Shown here: positions 1-7,345 of the stretch, piece by piece
How the letters are laid out: each line of letters starts with the position of its first letter
Numbering within the stretch: position 1 is the first letter of the stretch
Assembly (NCBI GenBank): GCA_011064865.1
Contig: JAAKFX010000045.1
Coordinates: 1-11,662, forward strand
Length of the DNA stretch: 11,662 nt
Origin: Candidatus Anoxychlamydiales bacterium
GTDB taxonomy: Bacteria; Chlamydiota; Chlamydiia; Chlamydiales; SM23-39
Direction of reading: 5' to 3'
Translations under genes and position numbers: made by a program
Notes under the pieces: generated by a model
Told to the model about the DNA's origin: nothing
The model's input: the letters and a program-made list of their open reading frames with translations, nothing else
Databases searched by the model: none

Positions 1-514
1 GCTCTAGATTTTGTTTTACAGACATAGCTTTTCTAGCTACGCTATTTACAGCACTAACTATTGGTTTTAAAACCTTTATATCAGTATGCCAATTTGGTTT
101 TTTTACCTCTTTTGACTCATCAGCCCATGAGTTTTTTCCTACCCATTTACATGGCAAGTAAATGTATTCAAGTGCTGTTAAGGGACCTGTTATAGCAGCT
201 CTGATAGGAGCTGTACCTGAAAGCTTAAAAAATTTATACTTGTCTAATTTCTCGTTTAATTTCTTTTTACATTCAAACTTAGGTACATCAACTTTTTTTG
301 ATTCCTTTTCTCTCGGTCTTGTTAAAGCAACTACTTTTCTATCTTTTAAAGATTCGCTCTCAGCCTCAGCAAAACTATGCTCTATTGCATTCTTTTGAAA
401 TGAAGTTTTTTTAGCTGTTCCACTGAATCCGCTTGTAGCTGTAGCTCTAGGAGTAGATCCAGAGCTTGAGCTGTCAGGTTTTGATGTGGCTGTTTTTCTT
501 GTTACTGATGACAT
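1..514 (-). CDS. Hypothetical protein, Ser/Thr-rich N-terminus (partial, 3' end off window)
   Basis: An open frame reads from an ATG at 514-512 through 171 codons without a stop and leaves the window at position 1, so the C-terminus is missing. I do not recognise the family. Residues 1-40 are rich in Ser, Thr, Ala and Lys and look disordered. Residues 50-95 are highly charged. Residues 96-127 are more hydrophobic (PIRAAITGPLTALEYIYLP), with a Trp at 124 and another at 130. There is no cleavable signal peptide and no long membrane segment in the visible part. The start is supported by a promoter 35-64 nt upstream of the ATG; the Shine-Dalgarno sequence is weak (AAAG). The gene is divergent from the peptidoglycan operon and need not be related to it. 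In a chlamydia-like organism a disordered Ser/Thr-rich N-terminus would fit a type III secreted protein, but that is only inference. Confidence 0.72.
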   Translation of the reverse strand, partial: MSSVTRKTATSKPDSSSSGSTPRATATSGFSGTAKKTSFQKNAIEHSFAEAESESLKDRKVVALTRPREKESKKVDVPKFECKKKLNEKLDKYKFFKLSGTAPIRAAITGPLTALEYIYLPCKWVGKNSWADESKEVKKPNWHTDIKVLKPIVSAVNSVARKAMSVKQNLE

Positions 515-548
515 AAAATTATTATCTTTATTGTTAATTTCTATTATT

Positions 549-578
549 ATTATACTATATTTTTGAATTAATTTTCAA
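549..578 (-). promoter_or_regulatory. Sigma-70-type promoter of the minus-strand gene
   Basis: Read on the minus strand there is a -35 box TTGAAA (578-573), an 18-nt spacer and a perfect -10 box TATAAT (554-549). Transcription would start near 542, giving a leader of about 28 nt before the ATG at 514. The spacing and the perfect -10 make this one of the best promoter matches in the window, although AT-rich DNA makes such matches more common. Confidence 0.6.
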
Positions 579-595
579 GAAAATCTTTACATTAT

Positions 596-622
596 CTTAA
601 TAATTAATTAAGACGTAAGAGG
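596..622 (+). promoter_or_regulatory. Leader of the peptidoglycan operon: inverted repeat and murF ribosome binding site
   Basis: A 6-bp inverted repeat CTTAAT / ATTAAG (596-601 and 607-612) is followed by the Shine-Dalgarno AAGAGG at 617-622, 11 nt before the murF ATG. An in-frame TAA at 616-618 rules out an earlier murF start. Because the upstream gene is divergent, the operon promoter must lie within 515-633, but I see only partial matches (TTGAAT at 563-568 with TACATT at 588-593, spacer 19; an isolated TTTACA at 586-591). The inverted repeat could be an operator or simply AT-rich noise. Confidence 0.4.
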
Positions 623-633
623 CTGATATACAG

Positions 634-1896
634 ATGGATAAAGATGTAGAAAAAGTATTTAATTTGAAAGCTGCTGGCTATCAGATAGATAGTAGACTTA
701 TAAATAAGGGCGATATTTTTTTTGCTCTAAAAGGGGGGCAAACAGATGGCCATAAATACCTAAAAGAGGTAGCAAAAAAAGGAGCAATCGCAGCTGTTGT
801 AGATAGTAGTTATAAAATTGAAGAACAAAGCCTTGATATTCAGTTGATTAAAGTAGATGAGGTTTTAGGGTTTTTGCAAGCTCTTGCAGCTGAGAATCTT
901 AAGAAATATTCAGCTAAAATTATAGCATTAACAGGAACTTCATCAAAAACAACTACCAAAGAGTTTTTACATACTTTGATAGCATCTCAGTTTAAAGTCT
1001 CTAAAACGAATAAGAGCTATAATAGCAAAAGGGGCCTTCCAATCGCTATTTTGAACATGGATAAAAATGTTGATTATTTAGTGCTAGAGATGGCTATGGA
1101 TAAGGCCAAAGAAATTGAAAAGCTTGTAAATATAGCGCCTCCTGATATTGCAATTGTCTTGCAGCTAGCTACATATGTAGGGGATTTGGGAACAATAGAT
1201 AATTTAGCTGTAGCTAAAAAAGAGATATTTTCACATAAAAAAACCAAGATAAAATTGATCAATAAAAAACTCATGAGTTTAAATGCTTTTAAAGATGACA
1301 ATTATTTGACATTTTCAATCTATGATAAAACAGCTGATTTTTATTTAGATATTTCAAATGAGATTTTTTATGAAATGGAAAAAAAAACAACAATAAAACT
1401 TCCTTTTAAAGAGACTCATTTTTTAGAAAATCTAACAGCTGCAATCTCTGTTTGTAGAATTTTAGATATAAAATATGAAAATATATTTAAAAATTTCCAC
1501 CTTTTAAAGGCATATGATTTGAGATTTGAAAAGATAAATTTAGATGGCAAAATATTTATTAAAGATTGTTATAACGGAAATCCAGATGCGACATTTGCAG
1601 CTTTGAAAAACCTGCCAAAAACATCTGGCAGAAAAATAGCTGTTTTAGGCTCTCAAAGATGTTATGGACCACTATCTGCAAAAGTACACGTTGATATTGT
1701 GAAATTTGCTAAAAAATATGTAGATGAAATTTTATGTATTGGAGATGAGTTTGAAAATATTAATAATGTTAAAAATTTTTCAGATTTAGAATCTATAGCA
1801 AATCATCTAAAAAAGATTTTAAAAAAAGATGATGTTGTATTGATCAAAGGATCGAATTCTTTAAAGATGGAAAAAATTATTGATTTTATCAATTGA
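634..1896 (+). CDS. murF: UDP-N-acetylmuramoyl-tripeptide--D-alanyl-D-alanine ligase (MurF), divergent
   Basis: Cytoplasmic ATP-dependent ligase that adds D-Ala-D-Ala to the UDP-MurNAc tripeptide, the last cytoplasmic step before MraY. The three Mur-ligase domains are visible. The N-terminal substrate domain (about 1-90) contains DSRLINKGDIFFALKG. The central ATPase domain has the P-loop region 101-108, Glu152 in LEM, and Lys195 in AKKEI, the site usually carbamylated. H262-N266 corresponds to the GxHNxxN region. The C-terminal domain has KDCYNGNP (310-317) and ends with IKGSNSLKMEKI. At 420 residues it is slightly shorter than typical MurF. Odd points: the P-loop reads GTSSKTTTKE, with Ser104 where Gly normally precedes the Lys; the usual H after the central 'Pdiaxxxnig' strand is absent; and the C-terminal LGDMxELG motif is replaced by LGSQRCYG. 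Position at the head of the operon, directly before mraY, supports MurF over MurE or a cyanophycin-type ligase. It is the first gene of the operon. Confidence 0.87.
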   Translation: MDKDVEKVFNLKAAGYQIDSRLINKGDIFFALKGGQTDGHKYLKEVAKKGAIAAVVDSSYKIEEQSLDIQLIKVDEVLGFLQALAAENLKKYSAKIIALTGTSSKTTTKEFLHTLIASQFKVSKTNKSYNSKRGLPIAILNMDKNVDYLVLEMAMDKAKEIEKLVNIAPPDIAIVLQLATYVGDLGTIDNLAVAKKEIFSHKKTKIKLINKKLMSLNAFKDDNYLTFSIYDKTADFYLDISNEIFYEMEKKTTIKLPFKETHFLENLTAAISVCRILDIKYENIFKNFHLLKAYDLRFEKINLDGKIFIKDCYNGNPDATFAALKNLPKTSGRKIAVLGSQRCYGPLSAKVHVDIVKFAKKYVDEILCIGDEFENINNVKNFSDLESIANHLKKILKKDDVVLIKGSNSLKMEKIIDFIN

Positions 1897-1942
1897 TGAT
1901 ATCTTTCAATTTTCTTATGATGGTTTTGGGTGGTAGATTAAT

Positions 1943-3181
1943 ATGCTTCTAATACTTATAAAATATTTATATAGCCTTTTTAATAGCTCTATTCCTTCTG
2001 TGTTTTCATACGCTTCTACTAGAATGCTTTTAGCTGCTATTACCTCACTTATAATTACTATTTTTTTAGGTCCTTTTGTAATAAAAAAATTATACGTTAT
2101 GAAAATTGGACAAAAAATTAGATCTAAAGAGACATGCCCTCTTCTCGCAGAGCTTCATGAAAAGAAAAAAGATACTCCTACTATGGGAGGTATTTTAATT
2201 TTGTTTTCTATGCTTATCTCTTTATTTTTATGGATGGATTTAACAAACATTTTTACTCTTATTTTGTTATCTACAACTCTTTGGCTCGGGCTAATTGGAG
2301 CTTTGGACGATTATCTGAAATTAAAACATAAAAATTCTAAAGGTATGCCATCGAAATTAAAGTTTTTTTTGCAACTCGTATTTTCTGTGTTTATCGCTCT
2401 GTTTTTATTGTGGCCATCAGCTGATAGATTTATAAAAAAAGATTTTTTCTCTCGGCCTCTTGCTAAAGAAAATATCACAAAAATAAAAACTGAAAATGTA
2501 AAAATGAACACTTTTAAAACTGCAAAACCTGTAAATTTAACTGCTAAAGAATATTTTTCAAGATTATATGTTCCTTTTTATAAGAAACCTATTGTGTTAA
2601 AGGGTTTTTTTATAGTTTTTATCTTTCTTTTAATGGTTTTTGTAATAACAGGAAGCTCTAATGCTGTGAATTTAACCGATGGATTAGATGGTCTCGCCGC
2701 CGGTTGTTTAGTTATGGTCGCTGCTGCTTTAGGTCTATTTGCTTTTTTATCTAATCATATTCAAATGGCAAAATATTTAAATATTTTGTACATCGAACAT
2801 AGTGGAGAGATTGCAGTCTATCTATTCGCTATGGCAGGAGCTTGTTTGGGCTTTTTATGGTATAACGGTTTTCCTGCACAAATATTTATGGGAGATACAG
2901 GCTCTTTAGCGCTCGGTGGAGTTATCGGAATTAGTGCAATACTTCTAAGACGTGAGTTTTTACTAGCTATTATCGGAGGGATTTTTGTTGTTGAGGCTCT
3001 CTCTGTCATTTTGCAAGTTTTAAGCTACCGCTATCGAAATAAAAAAAGAATTTTTCTCTGCTCCCCCTTGCATCACCATTTTGAGTATAAAGGTTGGCCA
3101 GAGTCAAAAGTTGTAATTAGATTTTGGATAATATCTTTGCTTCTTGCTATAATTGGCGTTGCAACGCTGAAATTTCAATAA
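1943..3181 (+). CDS. mraY: Phospho-N-acetylmuramoyl-pentapeptide transferase (MraY) with enlarged loop
   Basis: Integral membrane enzyme that transfers phospho-MurNAc-pentapeptide to undecaprenyl phosphate to make lipid I. About ten hydrophobic segments are visible. Family motifs occur in order: DTPTMGG (77-83), the Asp pair DD (122-123), NAVNLTDGLDGLA (240-252) with catalytic-region D246 and D249, NGFPAQIFMGDTGSLALGG (308-326), and the metal/substrate HHH (377-379) in SPLHHHFEYKGWPESK. All of these are intact. The protein has 412 residues, whereas most MraY have about 340-370. The extra length sits mainly at about 160-218, a Lys-rich stretch between hydrophobic segments just before NAVNLTDG, which should be periplasmic. 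The start has a Shine-Dalgarno-like GGGTGG at 1928-1933, 9 nt before the ATG. The 46-nt gap after murF is the only real gap in the operon. Confidence 0.96.
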   Translation: MLLILIKYLYSLFNSSIPSVFSYASTRMLLAAITSLIITIFLGPFVIKKLYVMKIGQKIRSKETCPLLAELHEKKKDTPTMGGILILFSMLISLFLWMDLTNIFTLILLSTTLWLGLIGALDDYLKLKHKNSKGMPSKLKFFLQLVFSVFIALFLLWPSADRFIKKDFFSRPLAKENITKIKTENVKMNTFKTAKPVNLTAKEYFSRLYVPFYKKPIVLKGFFIVFIFLLMVFVITGSSNAVNLTDGLDGLAAGCLVMVAAALGLFAFLSNHIQMAKYLNILYIEHSGEIAVYLFAMAGACLGFLWYNGFPAQIFMGDTGSLALGGVIGISAILLRREFLLAIIGGIFVVEALSVILQVLSYRYRNKKRIFLCSPLHHHFEYKGWPESKVVIRFWIISLLLAIIGVATLKFQ

Positions 3182-3184
3182 ATT

Positions 3185-4438
3185 ATGCAAAAAAAATATT
3201 TGATTTTAGGACTAGGCCTTAGTGGCAAAGCTGCCATAGCGCTATTGTTGAAACAAAATAAAAGTGTAATTGTTTTTGATGATAACCATATAGATGAAAA
3301 GAATTTTGATGATGAAATAAAAAAACAAAAGATAAAAATTTTAAGAGATCTAGATCTCAGAAATCCAGATTTCACAAATCTAGATTTTAAAGAGATTGAA
3401 AAAGTAGTAATTTCTCCAGGGTTTAATCCCAATCATGAAATAGTAAAACAAGCGAAAAAAAATAACATTGAAATCATTTCTGAAATTGAGCTAGCTCTTC
3501 AATATATAAAAAAATCAAAAGTTTTAAAAAATAAAATCATTGCTATAACTGGAACAAATGGTAAAACTACTTTGAGTAAACTTTTAGAACATGTTTTAAA
3601 TAAAAATTCTATAAAAGCTGTAGCTTTAGGGAATATTAAAGTAGCTCTGTGCTCTTATCTATTGAAATTAGAGGCTCAAGATTTAATAGTTTTAGAACTT
3701 AGCTCTTTTCAGCTAGAAAATATAAAAACAAAACTTTTTGATATCGCTGTTATCACAAATATCACTCCTGATCATTTAGATAGATATAAAAATTTTCAAG
3801 ACTACGCAAATCAAAAGTTAAATATTTTAAAATGCTTGAAAAAAGATAAAATCTTATATACAACAAAAAAAGTTGTAAAAAGCTTTATTGTAAAAAATAA
3901 TAAAATTAATATAAAAGAAGTGAAAGAGGATATCGAAGATATTGCTCAAAAAATTTGTTTGGATTTGAAAATTGAAAAGCAAAATTTTTTAAATGCCTTA
4001 AAAACATTTAAAAAAGTAGAGCATAGACTTGAATTTGTTCGTGAAATAAACGATATTTCTTTTTACAATGATAGTAAAGCTACAAATGTAGCCTCTGTTA
4101 TATATGCGGTGAAAAAAATAAAAACACCAATTATATTGATAGCTGGCGGTGTAGATAAAGGCTTTGGTTATAAGATTTGGAAAAAAGCTTTTATAGGCAA
4201 AGTAAAATGCATTTTAGCAATAGGCAAAAGTGCCAAAAAAATAAAAAATGAACTTACAGGTTTTGATGTGCTAATAAAAAAAGATTTAAAATCAGCTGTT
4301 TTAAAAGCTTTTGAGTTAGCTAAAAAAGATGAATCTGTCCTGCTTTCTCCAGGATGTTCAAGTTTTGATATGTTTAAAAATTTTGAGCATAGAGGGAAAA
4401 ATTTTAAAAAAATTGTAAGTTTATTGGGGGAAAAATAA
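3185..4438 (+). CDS. murD: UDP-N-acetylmuramoylalanine--D-glutamate ligase (MurD)
   Basis: Cytoplasmic ligase that adds D-Glu to UDP-MurNAc-L-Ala. The N-terminal Rossmann-like domain begins KYLILGLGLSGKAAIALL and contains SPGFNPNHEIV (78-88) and SEIELAL. The central domain has the P-loop GTNGKTT (123-129), the ELSSFQLE motif (171-178), TNITPDHLDRY (191-201) and Lys211, the usual carbamylated Lys. The C-terminal domain has EHRLEFV (279-285), YNDSKATN (294-301), LIAGGVDKG (318-326) and LLSPGCSSFDMFKNFEHRGKNF. At 417 residues it is a little short for MurD, and the usual HNxxN motif before HRLE is not recognisable (the equivalent stretch, near 243-253, is acidic, KEVKEDIEDIA). The start lies 3 nt after the mraY stop with no clear Shine-Dalgarno, so translation is probably coupled to mraY. 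Confidence 0.96.
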   Translation: MQKKYLILGLGLSGKAAIALLLKQNKSVIVFDDNHIDEKNFDDEIKKQKIKILRDLDLRNPDFTNLDFKEIEKVVISPGFNPNHEIVKQAKKNNIEIISEIELALQYIKKSKVLKNKIIAITGTNGKTTLSKLLEHVLNKNSIKAVALGNIKVALCSYLLKLEAQDLIVLELSSFQLENIKTKLFDIAVITNITPDHLDRYKNFQDYANQKLNILKCLKKDKILYTTKKVVKSFIVKNNKINIKEVKEDIEDIAQKICLDLKIEKQNFLNALKTFKKVEHRLEFVREINDISFYNDSKATNVASVIYAVKKIKTPIILIAGGVDKGFGYKIWKKAFIGKVKCILAIGKSAKKIKNELTGFDVLIKKDLKSAVLKAFELAKKDESVLLSPGCSSFDMFKNFEHRGKNFKKIVSLLGEK

Positions 4439-4439
4439 A

Positions 4440-5153
4440 ATGTCTCGAAGAGATACAATTATAATTTCAGTGCTTGTAAATGCAGCTTTGATAGCTGTTT
4501 TATTTATTTCTGCTGTAACTACTAAAAGTAGTGTTGAAGATCAACAAATGGCAACATCTACCATTTTAGAAAAAACTGCGATTGAAGCAAAAGAGATGTT
4601 TGCAGCAAAAACAAATCAAATAGAAGAAAAACCAGCTATCGAAGATACAGAAAAAGATATTCAAAATCAGTTCGTCTCTTTAATGGAAGAGAAAAATTTA
4701 ATAGATGCAAAACCTATTCAAAAAGAAGAAGAGAAAATTGTATATAAATTGCCTGAAGTTGTTAGAAATGTTGAGAAAATACCAACATATAAAGAAGATG
4801 TATTTGAAATAATTATTAAAAGTGGTGATACTCTAGAGAGAATTGCTAGAGCAAATCAGGTTAAAATAGCTCAAATTACAAAACTAAATGGTTTAGAAAA
4901 TAGCTTTTTGAAAATAGGACAAAAACTTTTAATCCCCAAAGTAACAAATACTATTCAAAAAATAGATAGTTTAAGAGAGATAAGACCTATTCAAAAAACT
5001 CAAAGTGAGTTTTATGTAGTAAAAGTAGGGGATAATCCATATACTATCGCTATAAAACATTCAATAAAACCAAATGAACTTTTGAAATTGAATAATTTAG
5101 ATGAGAAAAAAGCAAGGAGATTAAAACCAGGCGACAAATTGCGTATTAGATAA
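4440..5153 (+). CDS. Membrane-anchored protein with two LysM domains (chlamydial NlpD-like position)
   Basis: Probable periplasmic peptidoglycan-binding protein. Residues 7-27 form one N-terminal hydrophobic segment (IIISVLVNAALIAVLFISAV) preceded by SRRD, so the bulk should lie outside the inner membrane. There is no lipobox cysteine. Residues 30-118 are a charged, Glu/Lys-rich linker. LysM domain 1 spans about 122-167 (IKSGDTLERIARANQVKI ... LKIGQKLLIP) and LysM domain 2 spans about 190-237 (VKVGDNPYTIAIKHSIKP ... LKPGDKLRIR), ending at the last residue. No M23 peptidase or other catalytic domain is present, unlike E. coli NlpD. Chlamydiae carry a similar-sized LysM protein annotated nlpD at this spot between murD and ftsW. 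The start is one base after the murD stop and has GGGGG at 4426-4430, 9 nt upstream, inside the murD end. It may guide septal hydrolases or mark glycan at the division site; that role is inference. Confidence 0.88.
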   Translation: MSRRDTIIISVLVNAALIAVLFISAVTTKSSVEDQQMATSTILEKTAIEAKEMFAAKTNQIEEKPAIEDTEKDIQNQFVSLMEEKNLIDAKPIQKEEEKIVYKLPEVVRNVEKIPTYKEDVFEIIIKSGDTLERIARANQVKIAQITKLNGLENSFLKIGQKLLIPKVTNTIQKIDSLREIRPIQKTQSEFYVVKVGDNPYTIAIKHSIKPNELLKLNNLDEKKARRLKPGDKLRIR

Positions 5154-5156
5154 ACT

Positions 5157-6275
5157 ATGGGAAAAACTACTCTGATTTTAATCGTCAGCTGCGCAATCAT
5201 CTTTTTTTGCGGCTCTTTAATGGTTTTCAATACAACTTCTGCAGAAGTATTATCTAAATCTTTAAAAGTAGATACTCATTTCGCTTTGATAAAACAGCTT
5301 ATTTTTGCGCTGATTGCTATTTGTATTGGATTTGTTATTTATTTCATCGGATATCAAAAGATCATTCAAATAAGTCCCTATCTTTTGTGGGGTGCTATTG
5401 TTTTTTTAGTTTTAGTTTTTGTTCCCAAAATAGGTCAAACCATAAACGGAGCTAGAAGATGGGTTGGTATATCGAAACTTAGCTTGCAACCATCGGAATT
5501 CGCTAAATTTATCATTCCAATGTATTTTATCTATCATATTGGAAAACACAGAAAATCTATTGAACTTTTAACTTTTTTAAAAATTATCGCAGTATCTTTG
5601 ATTCCTATAAGTTTAATACTTTTAGAGCCAGATACAGGAACTACGGTAATTATTTTAACAACTCTAGTAGTTACATGCTTTTTAACAAAGGTGCGTTTTT
5701 TATATTGGGCTGTGCCTCTTTTTATTATGACTCTTTTGGGATCTTTTACAGCCTATAATATGAGTCATGTCAGAAATAGAATTAATGTCTATCTACACCC
5801 TGAATTGGATTTAAAAGGAAGAGGTCATCAACCTTATCAAGCTAAAATCGCTGTTGGATCTGGAAAAGTTTTGGGTAGAGGTCTCGGTGAGAGTTTGCAA
5901 AAATTAGATTATCTTCCAGAGGCGAGAAGTGATTATATTGCGGCAATTTATGCAGAAGAAGTTGGCTTTTTGGGCATGGCGATTTTGATATCTTTATATA
6001 TGTGTATGGCATATGCAGGTTTTTCAATAGCTATGAAAACTAAGGATAAAAAAGGATTTCATTTAGCATGTATTTTAACATTTTTGATATCATTTCAAGC
6101 ATTTTTAAATCTTGGAGTAGTCTCTGGACTTTTACCTAGTAAAGGGGTAACCCTGCCTTTTTTTTCTCAAGGCGGTACATCTTTGATGGTAAATATTATT
6201 GCTATATTTTTGCTACTTAGTATTGCAAAACAAACAAAAGTAAAAAAATGCATGAAAAAAAGATCAAAATTTTAA
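5157..6275 (+). CDS. ftsW: SEDS-family division glycosyltransferase FtsW
   Basis: Polytopic inner-membrane protein that polymerises lipid II into septal glycan together with a class B PBP. SEDS hallmarks are present in order: GARRWVGI...LQPSEFAK (98-117), LEPDTGTT (156-163), the large extracytoplasmic loop RNRINVYLHPELDLKGRGHQ (206-225), AVGSGKVLGRGLGESLQKLDYLPEARSDYIAAIYAEEVGF (232-271) and LPSKGVTLPFFSQGGTSL (326-343). Asp259 in PEARSDY aligns with the catalytic Asp of SEDS polymerases. The 372-residue length and about ten hydrophobic segments fit the family. FtsW and RodA share these motifs; I chose FtsW because the gene sits between the LysM gene and murG in a division cluster. The start follows the LysM stop by 3 nt. 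The 3' end overlaps murG by 28 nt. Confidence 0.93.
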   Translation: MGKTTLILIVSCAIIFFCGSLMVFNTTSAEVLSKSLKVDTHFALIKQLIFALIAICIGFVIYFIGYQKIIQISPYLLWGAIVFLVLVFVPKIGQTINGARRWVGISKLSLQPSEFAKFIIPMYFIYHIGKHRKSIELLTFLKIIAVSLIPISLILLEPDTGTTVIILTTLVVTCFLTKVRFLYWAVPLFIMTLLGSFTAYNMSHVRNRINVYLHPELDLKGRGHQPYQAKIAVGSGKVLGRGLGESLQKLDYLPEARSDYIAAIYAEEVGFLGMAILISLYMCMAYAGFSIAMKTKDKKGFHLACILTFLISFQAFLNLGVVSGLLPSKGVTLPFFSQGGTSLMVNIIAIFLLLSIAKQTKVKKCMKKRSKF

Positions 6276-7345
6276 TTAGCGCATCTGGAACAGCAGGACA
6301 TTTAATTCCAGCCATAGATCTTGCTGACAAATTAAAAAAAAACTCTCAAATTTTGTTTGCTGCGCATGATATATCTAAAAAAAAGGTATTTCCAAAAAAT
6401 AGATATGCATATAAAGATATTTTATCATCTCCCATTAGTAAAAAAAATCTCATTACAGCATTTTTTAAAATTTTTATTGGCTTTTTACAAAGTTTAAAAC
6501 TTTTAATTCAATATAGGCCTGATGTTGTTGTGGGATTTGGATCGTATCATAGTTTTCCTGTAATATTAGCAAGCTACATATTAAGAAAAAAAATTGTTCT
6601 TTTTGATTCAAATATTATACTTGGCAAAGTTAATAAAATTTTTGCTAAAAAAGCTATCTATTTATGTACTCAATTTGAAAGAGAAAACAGATTAAAAAAT
6701 GAAATCTTAGTAAAACCGCTTCCTTGGAAAAATTTTAAAAATATAGATGAGAGTTTTTTTAATGAGATCGGTCTAAAAAAAGATGTTTTTACAATTTTGA
6801 TCTATGGAGGCTCTCAAGGCTCGAAAATTATAAATGAAAATTTCAAAAAAACGATTCAGGAGCTTAAAACTAAACATCAAATTCAAGTTATCCATATAGT
6901 TGGAGATATAAAAGATGTTAAGAGTACAAAAAACTGCTATGAAGCAAAAGCTATCGCATCATATGTAAGTCATTTTGAAAAAGATCTATCGAAATTTTAT
7001 ATGATCTCAGATCTTATAATTTCTAGAGCTGGCGCAAACTCGATTGCAGAGCAAATCTATTTTGAAAAACCATCAATTTTAGTGCCATTTAAAAAAGCCA
7101 AAGATGACCATCAATTAAAGAATGCAATTTTCATGAAAACTTTTGTTAAATCATCATCTATTTTAACTGAAGAAAAGCTGCAAAAAAATCTTCTTTTAAA
7201 TGAAATTGTCTCATATCTTAAAGATGACAAAAAAAAGCTTTGTCTTTTTCAAAAAAATATTCAAAAATTTAAAGCTATGCAAGATAAAAAAAATATAAAA
7301 GATTTATCATCCATAATTTTAGATGTTGGAAAAAATAAAAAATGA
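6248..7345 (+). CDS. murG: Lipid I GlcNAc transferase (MurG), divergent N-terminal motif
   Basis: Peripheral inner-membrane GT-B glycosyltransferase that adds GlcNAc from UDP-GlcNAc to lipid I to form lipid II. The N-terminal domain opens with IKILISASGTAGHLIPAIDLADKL; the H of the glycine-rich loop is kept (H18), but the usual GGTGGH reads SGTAGH. VVVGFGSYHSFPVILASY (93-110) matches the second loop. The usual HEQNxxxG is changed to FDSNIILG (119-126). The C-terminal domain carries the UDP-GlcNAc-binding motifs YGGSQGSKIINENF (186-199), SRAGANSIAEQ (259-269) and PSILVPFKKAKDDHQLKNA (275-293). At 365 residues it has typical length. The chosen ATG is the only sensible one, since it precedes KIKILISA directly, and it gives a 28-nt overlap with ftsW. 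The stop overlaps the next start as ATGA, which suggests translational coupling. Confidence 0.94.
   Translation: MHEKKIKILISASGTAGHLIPAIDLADKLKKNSQILFAAHDISKKKVFPKNRYAYKDILSSPISKKNLITAFFKIFIGFLQSLKLLIQYRPDVVVGFGSYHSFPVILASYILRKKIVLFDSNIILGKVNKIFAKKAIYLCTQFERENRLKNEILVKPLPWKNFKNIDESFFNEIGLKKDVFTILIYGGSQGSKIINENFKKTIQELKTKHQIQVIHIVGDIKDVKSTKNCYEAKAIASYVSHFEKDLSKFYMISDLIISRAGANSIAEQIYFEKPSILVPFKKAKDDHQLKNAIFMKTFVKSSSILTEEKLQKNLLLNEIVSYLKDDKKKLCLFQKNIQKFKAMQDKKNIKDLSSIILDVGKNKK

Noticed and set aside
162..398. 78-codon + strand ORF opposite the minus-strand gene
   Set aside because: It lies wholly antisense to the longer frame 514-1, which has its own good promoter, and its translation is a Phe/Ser/Leu-rich shadow.
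3345..3358. Perfect 14-bp palindrome GAGATCTAGATCTC inside murD, with a related AGATCTAGATCT in ddl near 9197
   Set aside because: Both encode an Asp-Leu-Asp-Leu stretch with the same preferred codons inside conserved coding frames, so coding explains them better than a binding site.
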